Assembly (NCBI GenBank): GCA_014529385.2
Contig: CM043959.1
Span: forward strand, 59,592,253-59,656,252
DNA from: Adiantum capillus-veneris
Taxonomy: Eukaryota; Streptophyta; Polypodiopsida; Polypodiales; Pteridaceae
DNA: 64,000 nt
Direction of reading: 5' to 3'
Each line of letters begins with the position of its first letter. Positions within the stretch are counted from its first letter, which is position 1. The position numbers and the translations under genes are program-made. Below, one piece after another: positions 20,901 through 33,099 of this stretch. The notes under the pieces were generated by a model that made no database searches, was not told where the DNA came from, and worked only from the letters and a program-made list of their open reading frames with translations.

Positions 20901-23872
20901 ATGACCTCCTTGATGAGAAAACCATCCTAGCAGCCAAACTAGCCTATCTACGTTGTTGTCACACAAACAGTGGCACCTAGCAGACAATGCTTATGCACAC
21001 TTTGTACAAGCATGTCATATGTACATGTACACCTTCTAAAAGCATCTCAAAACCCTTTGAAAACCGTTGGGGTGGCTCACATCATTTTCAGAAAAACTCA
21101 TCGCGCAGATAGCCCTCCCAACAAGCATGGAACACTTTCAAGTGTTCCATGTGCATAGTCTAACTTCTTGTAGGGATCCTCCTATCTTGCACCCCACAAA
21201 AGCATCACTATATAAAAAGAGAGCTGAAAATAGCATAGATTCTCTCACCATCCACCTCGAAGTGTCATCTCATAAACATGCACACAACGTATTAAGAGCT
21301 TTTCCCATTGAAGCAAAAGCCCATTTAGTTCTTGATATCAAATATGTACCTCTTCCCTCTGTCATACACATAGAGTTGCATAGCTTTCTCTTTCAACTTT
21401 CATTCTCAAAAGCATAAAGTCATCTAAGTATCTTCCTACAAGCAGTTCAAAGCTCTCATCATCAAAAAGTGATTCTATGACAGCTTTCTTTTTTTTATCA
21501 TGGCAACTATGCTCAAAGAAACTCATGATCCATATCGTAGACACACCATGAACATAATCATGCATAGGCTCAGCCTCTCATCAACTTTAACAGCATCACT
21601 TTTTCTCTCTCTATTTGCGGTAAAGCATTGAAAAATAACAAAATACCTCACAATATCCTTTTCAATAATATTCAGGTTCATATTTGCACAACAACATTGT
21701 TTCTTATCATGACACTATAGAATATCAACCATAGCATCATCCAAGGTTGTATGCACCTTAGAACCAAGGGCTTGGGGAACATTACGAACCGTATGATCTT
21801 ATTTTTCAATGCCCTTATGCTCTCTACTATTTCACATATTAGAAACATCATTTAAAAAAATTGCCCGAGTATGGGTGCTTGATTCGCCAAAGGCTACCAA
21901 AATTATTATCGCATATTAAAAGTCAAATTTACAATTTGCAGAACCTGAGCCTTTGTGCATGTGCTATCAAACACAATGGTTTCCTTACCCAACATATATG
22001 CATACTCATCTCCATATTGTGATTTTCCATTTACAAGTCCTTTGCTAAAATCTACAAGAGCATTTTTTGCCATTTCCAACTAGGTTTTTCTGAACAAGAG
22101 AATCATCCAAACACAAAGTGCCTATAGTGGCAAGCCAACATGAAGAGAAAACCTTGCTTCTTGTCATCACAAGTCTGAAAATCTCAAATGCATTATCACA
22201 TGATTCCAAGTAGGTCTGCAGGTGAGAAAAATCTTGCAAAACCATCTTCAAATCAAGATTGAGCTAATTCCCAAGCAGACTCCAGCCTGACGATAGGAAT
22301 TGCCCCTCCTTCATGAGGGCACCAATTGTTGCAAAGGATTTGGGAGAAGACCTCTATAACACATCCAGTCTCCATAATTGAAGAGGAAGAAATTATCTCG
22401 CCCAAAAGGCGAGGTAATTTCTTAGGAGTAACCCAAGCACCCTGCTTCTACATCAAGCCAAAGCCAATCCACCTTCATCTTTCCAATCAACGTGAGCTCA
22501 AACCAGCTCTAGGTGACTCTAGGACACCCAAAAATGGCATCTCAAGATAGAGGGATGTTCCCGCCCAAGAGCTCACCGCTAATGTAACCATTTAGATAAA
22601 ATACACTACACAAGGACTTATGGATCTCCTGAATGCATGTAAGGTTGCAAGAAAAACATATCGGGCAAGCTGACATGACTAGCCCTGGGCACATAACAGG
22701 GTAGACCGAGTGTATAATTGAAGTAAGAAACGTATGACCAATTCAGGCCAAACACTAGGACACTTACGATCCTAGGCCTTATGAACACCAAAACCACTTG
22801 CCTGGCTCCTACAGCTGACAGATTGTTTGTCCTTCCAAATCCATAATCTTGACTCTCTGATCTAGCTAACCTCAACCTGAGGCTCCATCAAGTACGTTTC
22901 TCTTTTCAATGAACTACCATGATACTTAAGAAAGAGGAGAGATGTTACAATTACCATAAGCGATACTGAAGTCTTTTGAAACTACAAAGACCAAGGCCCC
23001 ATAACAAGCGAGTCCCATGTGCTCAAAGTAGCCCAAACAGCCAATATCCAAGTGGGTTGCAACCTCATTGTATTGCTATATATCCCAAATGACCTGCTCA
23101 ATTTCACCTAGACAAAAAGCAGTACCTCTACATACACCATATTTCTGAGCTATAGAAGATTTGCAACAAGGCATCTAGTCTTTGTCCAAAGAAAAGAAGA
23201 GCAGGGACATATTTCCAACCTATCCCCAAGCAAGCAGTTTTTTCATCTCTTTGCTTTACATTCCAGGAAACATTAAGAAGCAGACCAAATAAGTAAGGGT
23301 CTTGATTCTAGTGACCCGTTAAATGAATTTCTTGCCGCAGCTCCTGCTTAAGACTCATGTTGATTCAGTTTCCTGTTTTACAAGAATTGTAAATCAGGGA
23401 CACAAAAACTCATGGTGTTCTTAAAGAGGCATGCAACAGCATGCCTCTTTAAGGAGGCCCTGTTTATGATTTTCCTGGTTGAGACGCTACCAAACGTTAT
23501 GCTTCTTGTCAGCCCTGACAATCTGTGACATGTTCTTATATACTATCACTAAAAATATATGAGGTCTTTTGCCTCCTTTCAATTCTGGGTATTGACCTCG
23601 TGAGGTCATTGTATTGCAAGCCATTATATCCTATTGCTTGCCTAATAAATGAGATACTTGGCTCTTTAAATTCTTTGGATGTTGCACAATTTGATGAAAT
23701 TTAATCATCTTTGAGGCCCTATTCCACAATTTTTATTTCATTGTCAACAACTGGACGATTTCCATGAATGGCAATCTTGTCTTGGCTGATATTCTTAAAA
23801 GTATGCTTGTATGTGTGCGTATGTACATATAAAGTCAATTCCAAATTTCAGATCTTTAATATTTTTTTACAG
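20901..23872 (+). other. intron 3, right part
   Basis: Degenerate sequence. On -, 22251-22045 gives a 68-codon frame and the sequence near 22328 (..TGCAACAATTGGTGCC) looks like an LTR end next to a primer site, so a decayed retroelement on - is possible but not secure. 22560-23870 holds nothing I recognise. Confidence 0.35.
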
Positions 23873-24046
23873 AGAATGGGAGAATCTAAAAGTGCAATCA
23901 GTAAGCTGGAGGATTGTGAAAGCTTATCCAATGACAGCAAAGCAAAATTAACAAGGCTTGCTGATCTCCTATTTCATGATCATAGTCAATCCAATTTAGT
24001 TAGCAGTTGCGAGTTCATATGCAAGGAGTGCAAATCGTCCTTTCCA
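23873..24046 (+). CDS. WDR35: IFT121/WDR35, exon (58 codons)
   Basis: Acceptor TTTTTTTACAG|AGA. Reads ...KSAISKLEDCESLSNDSK..., aligning with [28 protein letters not shown] of WDR35, then the start of the C-terminal zinc region with CKEC. The donor is CCA|GTACAC, weaker than its neighbours, and a (CT)29 array begins six bases into the intron. Phase 0 at both ends. The intron that follows is 14.4 kb. Confidence 0.85.
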
Positions 24047-24049
24047 GTA

Positions 24050-24051
<2 letters not shown>

Positions 24052-24109
<58 letters not shown>
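24052..24109. repeat. (CT)n microsatellite at an IFT121 splice donor
   Basis: Uninterrupted CT for about 58 bp, starting at intron position +6 after exon 23873-24046. Confidence 0.95.
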
Positions 24110-24110
<1 letters not shown>

Positions 24111-24149
24111 GTAGTGTTTCTGTTTAGTTAGTTTTTTTCTTTATTTTTA

Positions 24150-24240
24150 TCCAGACCTTGTATCAGATTCACCATGATGTAACGCTCTGGTCTCATAGGT
24201 TAAATGGCCTTTAGATGACATTAATATAACATTTCATTTT
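24150..24240 (+). repeat. short dispersed repeat, copy 1
   Basis: CAGACCTTGTATCAGATTCAC ... TAATATAACATTTCATT closely matches 38963-39052 near the other end of the locus. Both end in a pyrimidine run. Possibly the 3' end of a SINE or LINE. Confidence 0.6.
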
Positions 24241-25489
24241 TCGTTTCGTTTCTCTCCCCCCCAAAAAAGGAGGGCTTGCACCCTTTTGTATTACATAAGC
24301 AAAAAAGCGTGAAGGCAATATAGAAGCCCGTAGGCATCACAATAGCCAGAAATGGCAGTGAAAAAACCCCTAGGATAGAATAGTAAGACCAAACCATAGG
24401 GGAAAAACCAACAATGATGCAAAAGCTGGAGACAAGGGAGTGAAGGACGACTGTAAAAGAGAGCTGTGGCAGAAATAGGCCACCCGAACTTGCAAAGAGG
24501 AAGCCGAAAACTCCACCAAAGAGTCTCCCATATCAAACTCTGGATCTTCAAGGCCAAAAGGCAGACTCGAACAGTTGGGGCATCACAATCACACAACCAC
24601 ACAGCCACTCTATGTCAAAAAGACTCCAGGAGAGAGACTACCTCTAGCCATCCCTCGCAGCAATCAACAAGGCTATGATCTTCTTCAACCTGAAAAATCA
24701 TCCGCATGAAGTAGGGCAAAGCTGAAGAAGAGGCTAAGAACTCACCCACCAATCCTCCAGCACCACACCCACCAAACGCTAACACCAGCCGTTGGAGGCA
24801 CCCACCAAACAAGAGAAAAACAGAAAAACAGAAAAACAGCATGCAAATAGAAACAAACAGAGGAGGCAAGCATACACCCCACCCACATGCAAATACATAG
24901 AACAGACATACACCAAGGCACAAACAGACACCATAGGCACATGCAAACACACACAAAAGAAAAAGCCCCACACTTGCAAAGTACACAAAACAATCAAACC
25001 ACAAAAAACATACCTGCCTACACAAATCTTCTAGAAGCTGTGTCCACCTCTAGCAATGTAGCAAAATCATGTAGTCTAGTGCTAAATACGAAAAACGATC
25101 TCAAATATCTTGTGTAAAGAGGGAGCCTATAGTGGCTCATAAGCTCCATGGTACTAAAAAGCCCCTATGTTGCACCTCAAAAATCATGTGCATTAATCTC
25201 ATCAAGCCTCCTATGTCTATACCAAAATAGGATGCCGATCTCCTACAGAGCCATACTCTAAGAGATATGGGAGGAATCAAATCATCCTTCTCCATCAAAA
25301 CCAAGGGAAGTTACCTAGAAGTAAGTATCTCTAACCATGCTAGCCTTCCAAAGGCTCCATTGATCTGACCTGCCCAAACTTACTCTCCCTAGGAAGGTGG
25401 TCCATGCCAATCTCTTGGTCAAAGCCGGAATCCTCTGTGTCATGATCAATTCTTTCTATGTGGTTCTGCATCTTAATAGTGCTAGGACC
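24241..25489 (+). other. intron 4, left part
   Basis: A-rich on +, no convincing coding region. At 25373-25489 lies a roughly 120-bp segment (CCCAAACTTACTCTCCCTAGG to GTGCTAGGA) that recurs at 36738-36857. Translated on + it resembles the LINE segment after RT (LTLPRKVVHANLLV), so it may be a LINE scrap. Confidence 0.4.
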
Positions 25490-26178
25490 TGTGATGAGTG
25501 ACCTTCAGTTCTTGGACTAACTTGACTAGTTTTGCAAGAACCGGCAAAGAGGCCTAAAACCTAGAAGAAGATGAACAAACCAACTTACTAAGTTATGCCA
25601 AAGGGGCCTAAGTTCTCCTGGAGGATTGTAACAAATAAAAGCCTTGCATAAATTCTGCTGACGTGGATGGCTGTACGAACGCTCGTGATTTGCGCTGACA
25701 GTGACATGTGGCAGCACTGTACAGATTCTTCGTGTTTTGCACTAACAGGTACCATGTGGCAGCCGTACGGAATTCCACGTATTTCGTTGGCAGATTCCTG
25801 GTAGTTTTGCGTAAAATTTTGAGTGCAAATGCTTTTGGTAGTTGGATGCTTTTAGGACTACTAATTTTGGGGCTCTGCTTTTGGCATTCCTTGTACTCTT
25901 TATAAGTACCCACAGGCCACTCTCCTAGAGAGCATCTAGACACAGAGTCTTGGAGAAAGTCGGATCCTCGGGAGTTGTACTTTGCAAACCCTAATAATAA
26001 AGAAATACCAAAAGGGGCACTAGTCTTTGGGGCCAGTGCGTCTTGGCTCAGAACTCCGCCGAGTCATGTCGTCTCTCTCAGAGTTATTCAACTTGTTTTG
26101 AAGTATTTAAGTATCGCCGAGTGTGAAGTTTGCAGTTGTCTCTGAGTTTCTGTTCGGTCACTCACTGGAAGTGATTAG
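25490..26178 (+). repeat. 5' LTR of gypsy element C
   Basis: Begins TGTGATGAGTGACC and ends near GGTCACTCA, a short inverted match. A TATA-like TTTATAAG lies near 25900 and AATAATAAAGAAA near 25995. The central part matches 37565-37848. Immediately downstream is TGGTATCAGAGC. The exact 3' limit is uncertain by about 15 bp. Confidence 0.7.
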
Positions 26179-26180
26179 AG

Positions 26181-26192
26181 TGGTATCAGAGC
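26181..26192 (+). promoter_or_regulatory. primer binding site of element C
   Basis: TGGTATCAGAGC, complementary to the 3' end of plant initiator tRNA-Met, directly after the LTR. Confidence 0.9.
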
Positions 26193-26239
26193 TCAACTTA
26201 CTTCCTTGCCCTCTGCAAAGCGTACACGATCCTATCGAC

Positions 26240-26556
26240 ATGGACAGAGCACCGGGAGATGACACTGTCGAAGGAGGAAATCCACCGAGCCTATCCACTC
26301 TGAGGCTCCCTGACGAGACACGTGCTAAGTATGTGGTACGACAATTGGTATATTTAGCAGAACAACAAAACAACCAAAGATTTTGGGATGCCTATCTGCC
26401 AATTTTCACCTTTCGAGACATTATCTTTGCGGAACAGATTGAGAAGTACATTGTGTGCCTACTCTTTCCACTGCGCGATATTGTGTAGGAGAAGTGGTAT
26501 CAAATATACGACAACTTATGTCACACGTGAGAGTGGGTTATCACATTATGAGAAAG
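26240..26556 (+). pseudogene. gag N-terminus of element C
   Basis: ATG at 26240 (MDRAPGDDTVEGG...) opens a gag-like frame that ends at TAG 26487 and continues degenerate up to the LINE insertion. The zinc-knuckle and protease parts of the same polyprotein resume on the other side of the LINE at 35615. Confidence 0.6.
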
Positions 26557-26574
26557 AATTAGTATTCACTGACA

Positions 26575-26693
26575 GGGACTGAGAGCACTAAGTTATGGAA
26601 CTCCTCGACTTAACAAGAGAGATCTCAGGAGAATTTCTTGCAGGCGATCGCGCTCGCTGTTGCTGTTCGACACCCCCCCTTGCTACGCCATCG

Positions 26694-26724
<31 letters not shown>

Positions 26725-27097
26725 GCGCAGCCTCCCACCCCTGCTGCCCCTCCCCGCTGTCCCTGCTCACCTGTTTGCTGCCCCTCCCCGCTGTCCCTGC
26801 TCACCTGTTTGCTGCCCACCCCGCTGCCCTGCTCGCTCGCTTACTGCCCCCCCCCCTATCCCCTCACGCTGCCCCCCCTGCCCCTGCTCGCCCGCCGCTG
26901 CCTGCAACTCCCGCTCGTGCTGCCTGCAGCTTCCGCCTGCACGCACGCGCGCACACACCCCCCCCCCGCTTTCCTTGTTCCCCTGAGGTTTTTCTGCACA
27001 TTGGATTGAGCCGCATTGTCCTCCTTGGGCAGTGATAGGCGCACCTTTTTGCAGTTTCTCCCCGCCGTCAGTTCTTCCGCCACAACAGTAGACACAA
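26575..27097 (+). promoter_or_regulatory. LINE B 5' UTR with 34-bp repeats and a C-run
   Basis: A run of 28 C (26697-26724) is followed by two copies of a 34-bp unit starting GCTGCCCCTCCCCGCTGTCC at 26743 and 26777, and a third, decayed copy at 26811. LINE promoters are internal, so these tandem units are candidates for promoter modules. Confidence 0.6.
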
Positions 27098-29006
27098 ATG
27101 GAGGCTCCAGCTCCGCCACAGAGGGACTCGTCCGAAGCCCCCTCGCCCGACCCCGCTGAGCCCACCATTTGACTTGCTCTTTCGCCGATAGAGCAAGCGA
27201 GCCTAGCCGCAGAGGTAGAGCTATTGCAGGCGACTTCGGTCATCTGCAAGATTCTCGGCACTCGACCTAGCAGAGGAGAGCTGCGTGACCTTCTCCAGGC
27301 CCGCCTTCTTGCAGAGGTGGGCAGGATCTTGGACGTAGAGATACTCGGACGCGGTTACTACCAGATCGAGTTTGAGACTTCCAAGATGGCGTCTAAGGTC
27401 ATCGCCATGAGTCCATTGACCATCCGAGCAGCACGTGCCCACATTCGACAGTGGAGACATGGTTTCGACCCTGTTTCGGATGTTCTAGTAGAGGAGGCAG
27501 ACATCCCCAGCTCTGTCTGCTTTCCGGGTTTGCGGAGGGAGTACTTACCACTTCTGTCCAGGATAGGCTCAGCTATTGGGACTGTCCTGGAGACACCTCG
27601 CACAGCAGCCTCAGTAGCTGCCAAGGCGGCTAGCATTCCCTCAGTTCGCGTTTTAGTCAGAGACACTCACACGCTCCCGAAGGTTATCCTTCTGCCTCGA
27701 GTGAGTGGAGGTTGGTTCAGAAAGAGTGTGGAGTATTCGGGCCTCCCGAACCAGTGCTTCATTTGTCGACAAATGGGCCATCTAGCGAAGGCCTGTCCAC
27801 GGAGGAGGCCTCGACCTACACCACAGCCTCAGCCTCAGCCCCAACCTGCAAGGGTAGCCAGCAAACACAGCCATAGACACAGCGCACAGGCAGAGCCACC
27901 CTCTGAGCCTGGGTCTCCAGTGGAGGACGGATGGCAGCAGGTCCGTGGTAGACGTCGCCAGGGGCCACAGCGTCATACTGGCACTCAGAGTGGTCCTCAG
28001 GCACCTACTCAGCAGCAATGGGCTCCCACGGGGAACCGCTTTGGTCCTCTAGAGCAGGATGAGGTCCCTGTCCCAACCCCTTCCCCAGCTTCACCCTCGA
28101 CAGCCCCTCCCCCCCCCAGAGTTCCCTCCATCTTCCTCATCCTTCCCCCCGCCTCCTGCTCCCGCCGCCTCTTCCCCCCGCCCTTCTACCTCTGTCGCTC
28201 CTTCCCGCCCCTCTTCTCCACCGCTCCCCCCATCTCCCTCTCCCCCCCCTCCTACTTAAGTTCCACATTCGACCCAGGGGACAGGGCCTTCTCCTGCGGC
28301 TAGGAGATCTCTTGGTAGCGCCTTTGCCACGAGTCGCTTAGCGAGAGAGGGACAGCCTTTCCTACGGCCCCCTCTACAGGTACAGACATCTTCCCTTGTA
28401 GCTATCCCTCGTGGTGTGACGAGCATTGACATCCGGCGCCGATGGGACTTCTTCGACTACGGCTTTACTCGTTTTCTCGGCGACCCCTCAGCAGACCATG
28501 AGGCAGCCTGCTTCAGGATCCATGTTTTGTTCCTTGCCGCTAGGGGAACAGAGGCCTTGGACTCAGCAGTTGGCTTCTCCTTCCCCCTCTGCGGCAAAGA
28601 CCAGACAGAGTGGACTCTCGACTCAGTGTTGGGATGGTTGCACACACAGGTACTAGAGTTCTCTCACCACATGGGGGAACTAGGAGTTACAGATTTGCTC
28701 CAGACTTTGTGGCCATTGGCCAAGTTTGCGGTGACACCTCCAGACTCAGCAGGATGTAGACACATTGTGGTTTACTTCTTTGTCGATACACAGTGCTTGC
28801 CATGCTATGTATACATTCATGAGGACTCCTGGACAGAAGAGGTTGCTTTACGTACGGATCGCTCTGCTTGGGCTTGGGCCAATCACTCGTTGCGGTCACG
28901 TCTATCTAGAGGATGCTTGGATGCGGATTACTCCCCATCCAAGCTAGCCTCGAAGATAGCCCGTCTAGCTACTACGGCAGCATCTGTTCTCTCTCGCTCT
29001 CCATGA
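27098..29006 (+). pseudogene. LINE B ORF1 (RNA-binding protein)
   Basis: Start ATG 27098 (MEAPAPPQRD). An N-terminal DUF4283-like domain (about 27200-27700) leads to a CCHC knuckle CFICRQMGHLAKAC (about 27755), as in plant L1 ORF1, which binds the element RNA. A Gln/Pro-rich linker follows (27800-28260), then a further block of about 195 residues (28416-29006) starting IDIRRRWDFF and ending VLSRSP. Lesions: TGA at 27170 (expected Arg), a frameshift in the C-run at about 28105-28118, TAA at 28257 (expected Gln). The TGA stop at 29004 overlaps the ORF2 start. Confidence 0.85.
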
Positions 29007-31470
29007 GGATCGTCTCATGGAACGTGCAGGGACTAGGTGGGCCCCAGTTTCAGCGCCAGCGGGGCCGACTGCGTCAAGAGCTTCAGCGTTGTCTTGTGGG
29101 AGGAGAGATTGATCTCCTTATGCTTCAAGAGCACCATCTGTGTGAGAGCCGCCTCAGACGTTATGGTCAGCTCTTGCGTGGACGATATGATACTTTTTGG
29201 TTAGCTGCTTTTGGACCTGGAGGCATCCAGGGTGGGGTATGTATGACTATTGCGGACTCTTTGCAGCAGGCCATAGTGGGCAGAGGGATCATTGTGCCAG
29301 GCAGGGCTCAGTGGATTACTATGCAGGTTCAGAGTGGCCTAGTGGGTTTCTTGAACATCTATGCGCCCAATGTGGCGAGTGCTTGTTCAGCGTTTTGGTC
29401 ACAGATAGCTGAGTCTCTGCCAGGCCGAGCATTGATGCATAGGGGGGGCTTCAACATGTTGGAGGACCCTTCTGACAGGATTGGTGGTAGCCATGCTACT
29501 GTGCATGGAGTTGAGTTGGCAGCTTGGGAGAGGCTTTGTTTGACTTTGAGGGTCTCGGATGCTTGACAGCACTCTGGTTTTGTGAGGCCCCCAGACAGCC
29601 TGGCCTTCTCTCGATCTGACCGCAAAGTGGGAGGAGTGAATCTACCGCGGATAGATCGCTTCTACACTAGTGACCACTTCAGTGACTTGGGAGGGACAGT
29701 GGGCATCCTGGCAGGGACCTCCTTCTCGGACCATGCACCAGTGATCCTCACAATAGCAGACAGGCAGAGCAGTGGGAGCACGATGCTTCACATCCCAGAG
29801 AGGGTCTTGTTGGACTCTGCACTAAGAGAGAGGGTAGAGGCTCTCTGGACAGAGGGCTTGGACAGGCAGGACTCTCCTGCTGACAGAGTGGCTGCAGGCC
29901 TAGCACAGATTAGTCTTCTTTTTCTCCAGGAGTCTTGGGCTCGCCGGGGGCTGCAGCGAGAGAGGAGGAGTAGCGTCTCAGACGTGGCATTGCTTCATTA
30001 CAGAGGATGCAGGAGCAGCATCCAGACAGTCCCTGGTTGGAGGAGCAGTTACAGAGGCTCGACAGGAGCTTGCTAGCACAGAGGAGAGGCGACATGAGTT
30101 TGCTTTCCACCGACAGGCATCTCAGTGGACCCAAGTGGGCGATAGAGTAACTGGTGCTTTCTTTGAGGCAGTGGGACCTCGGCATTCGCATGCCAAGGTC
30201 AGTCAGTTGAGGAGGCCCGATGGGTCAGTTGCTTCTGAGCCCGAGGATATGCGTGCAGTTGCTACTGACTTTTACCATGAGTTACTGTCTGCAGAGTCCC
30301 AGTCAGTGCGTCAGGATGCATGCAGGGAGCAGGTTTGGGCACAGATGCCTTGTCTTGTGACTGAGGAGATGCGTCAGAGGCTTGAGCTGCCACTTCAGCT
30401 TAAGGAGCTGCACACGGCTCTTAGGGCCCTCCCCCGTGGTAGTTGTCCAGGTGAGGATGGGCTGACTCCCAGTTTTTTCTTGGAGTACTGGGACCTACTT
30501 GGCCCAGATCTCTGCAGTGCTTTTCAGTACATTTTGCACACAGGAGTGATGAGTGAGGGCCTGATCTACCTCATTTTCAAGGAGGGTGGATCCTTGGATG
30601 AGATTCGACAGTGACGCCCCATCACCATTCTCAACTCAGCCTACAAAATTCTTGCCAAGGCTCTGAGTTTGAGGATTCAGCCACTTCGGGAGAGTCTGAT
30701 ACATGGGACTCAGACAGGTTTTGTCAAGGAACGCAGTATCCTTGACAACATCTTTACCTTTTGGGAGGCCTCTGCCCTGGCACGGCTCCGTGGTGAGGAC
30801 CTCGTGATCCTTCTTCTCGATTTTGAGAAGGCATATAACAGAGTTGACTGGGACTTTCTAGAGGGCACTCTACGCAGGATGGGCTTCTCACTTGCTTGGA
30901 TCAGAGGGGTGTCAGCTTTGTACAGGCAGGCTCATAGTCAGGTACTCTTGGCAGGAGGGAGAGGTGATCGCTTCATTCTTACACGCTCGGTCAGACAGGG
31001 CTGTCCTCTTGCCCCTTTCCTCTTTCTGTTCTATGCGGAGGCGATGAGCAGGTTTTTGGTGTCGCAGCAGGTTGGTCTACGGGGCTTAGCACTCCCTATT
31101 CAAGGAGATGAGCTACTGGACGCTGAGTTTGCCAACAACTCAGCCTTGTACTTAGATGGCCAAGAGGCTAACCTCCACAGGTGTGAGCAAGCTCTAGAGA
31201 CCTTCTGTTGTGCATCGGGCGCACTGATCAACTGGAGAATGACAGTGGCTTTCTCGGTTGGTAGTGCTCCTGTGCCAGATTGGATGCCAGGAGAGGGTTT
31301 CAGGTGGATCCCCCCAGGGACTGCAGTTCGGTACTTGGGCTGTCAGGTTGGTTTGGACTTGTCTCCCGAGCAACAGATTGCTCCCCTTCTCCTGTCTATC
31401 AGGAGAAAGCTGTTACACTGGAGCTCAGCATGACTTTCTTTGGCTGGCAGAGTAGTAGTTGCCAACCAGG

Positions 31471-31735
31471 TGTTGAGGATCGAAGCTAGCTATGGTAGGT
31501 GTAGCCCAAGGCAAGCCATGGCGTTGAAAATGAGCAGCGGAAAATGAGAGAAAGAGAGAGAGCGAGAGCAGGAGACGACACACAGAAGCAGCAAAAAAAT
31601 AACTCTATTCATTTGATTGATTGTAAAGCCTTATAAAGTAAAAAACGTGCCATGCAAACTATAAGTGACTTGCATGCCTTGAGACTTGTTCTCACTGGCG
31701 TAGACATTATAGAATCTGGGCTTGCATACCCAACA
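31471..31735 (-). repeat. 3' LTR of the small element
   Basis: Near-identical to 33100-33378 apart from an indel-rich patch around GTAGCCCAAGGCAAG. The purine tract lies directly beside it. Confidence 0.93.
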
Positions 31736-33099
31736 ATCCCCCCCTCAAGCCCAAACTGGACAAGCAACTCATGAAACCTCGAGTTTTTGGTGTACTCGTC
31801 AAGCGTGAGTTTTAGGTTTTCTCACAACCAAAGGATTTCTGGTGTATCCATAACCTGGTGCTAGATCAGTAACCCCCTCTTGAACAGATAGGGTGTAGGT
31901 CAAAAAAAAAGTTAGCTACCAAAAATGGAGTTTTTGGTTCACTTCCAAACCTTGGGTTTGAGGTGTACCCAGTAACCTCATGAGAAGCGGGACAAAAATG
32001 GGACTTGAGAACAAAAAGGTATAAATTGGGAGGTCTTACCACTCATAAGTGGCAGTGTCTATAACCCGTACAACTTTTGACATGGCATGACTGACAACAA
32101 ATAAAGTAAAAAGAGGATTTGACTAGAAAGTTTATGATGGTTTTGATCATAGACAAAAGAGGACAGCTCTATGATACCAAAAGTGATAAAAAATAGTTTT
32201 GAAAACTTGTAGTGTAATTTCGAAGCAGATTCTTCTTCATTCTGGCAATTGTCGATGTGTTCAAACATGTCATAATCTGTGAACATAATAAATATTTGCA
32301 TACGTACCAAGATAAATGTGCACAAGACGAGTATAGCTAGGCCCGACCAAATCCTTGAAAGCATGTCGTTGTTGGCCGTTTTGAAAAGCTTTGTATAAGT
32401 TCTTGGTTGTTAGCAAGATCTCCAAAAGCTACAGTTTGATATGCAGGTAGCTTGCCTACCAGAATCTGCACCTTGCTTATCTAGTTATGCGTATAAACAC
32501 TGAGCATGAAATCGAAGGGGACCCGAGGGTGTGAATACCCGGTTTCTTAGGGGCTAAGTCTAAATTGGGTAATCAATTTATTATAGTGTGAAAAGACAAC
32601 CTCTGTACAACGCGTTAAAAAAAAAAACTGCGCAGACAGCATTGCTTGGGTCTGTGGTGCCGCCTTGTGGAGCTAGCTGAATTCTCGTGCTGTTGAGTCG
32701 AGCCAAGCTCCACCAACGAGCCAAGCTCCTCGCTTGGTGGCCCACCTGGGCTCTATTGGGCATGCAATCTTCTCAAGATCGCATCCGGCCTGCTGTGAGC
32801 CGACTTGAGTGCCTTCTGCAGTGCCCTAGCCAACTTGGCTATGAAGCAACAACGCCTTGAGATGCTATTCGCAAAGCTTCGTGCCTCCGCCTGCTATTCA
32901 AAATCCTTTTGCTTGCTTGTCTTCCTACCCGCCTAAGAGCTTGTCGCTCTGTGTGCCTCCTGGAGCAGCACCTTGTGAAGGCTCTGAGCAGGTTTGCCAA
33001 CCAACCTAGGAATTGCCGCCTGCAGTGCCACTATGTGGCTTGACACCACTGGCCAAGCTATGCCCACCTCGCGAGAGAACCACGCGCTCTGATACTAGT

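Noticed and set aside
24615-25025. 136-codon hydrophobic Cys/Phe/Leu-rich ORF on the - strand
   Set aside because: Comes from an A/C-rich non-coding stretch; overlapping frames give equally long ORFs and no signal or motif is convincing.
26660-26986. Overlapping Pro/Cys-rich ORFs in the LINE 5' UTR
   Set aside because: Generated by the C-run and 34-bp repeats; open in all three frames.
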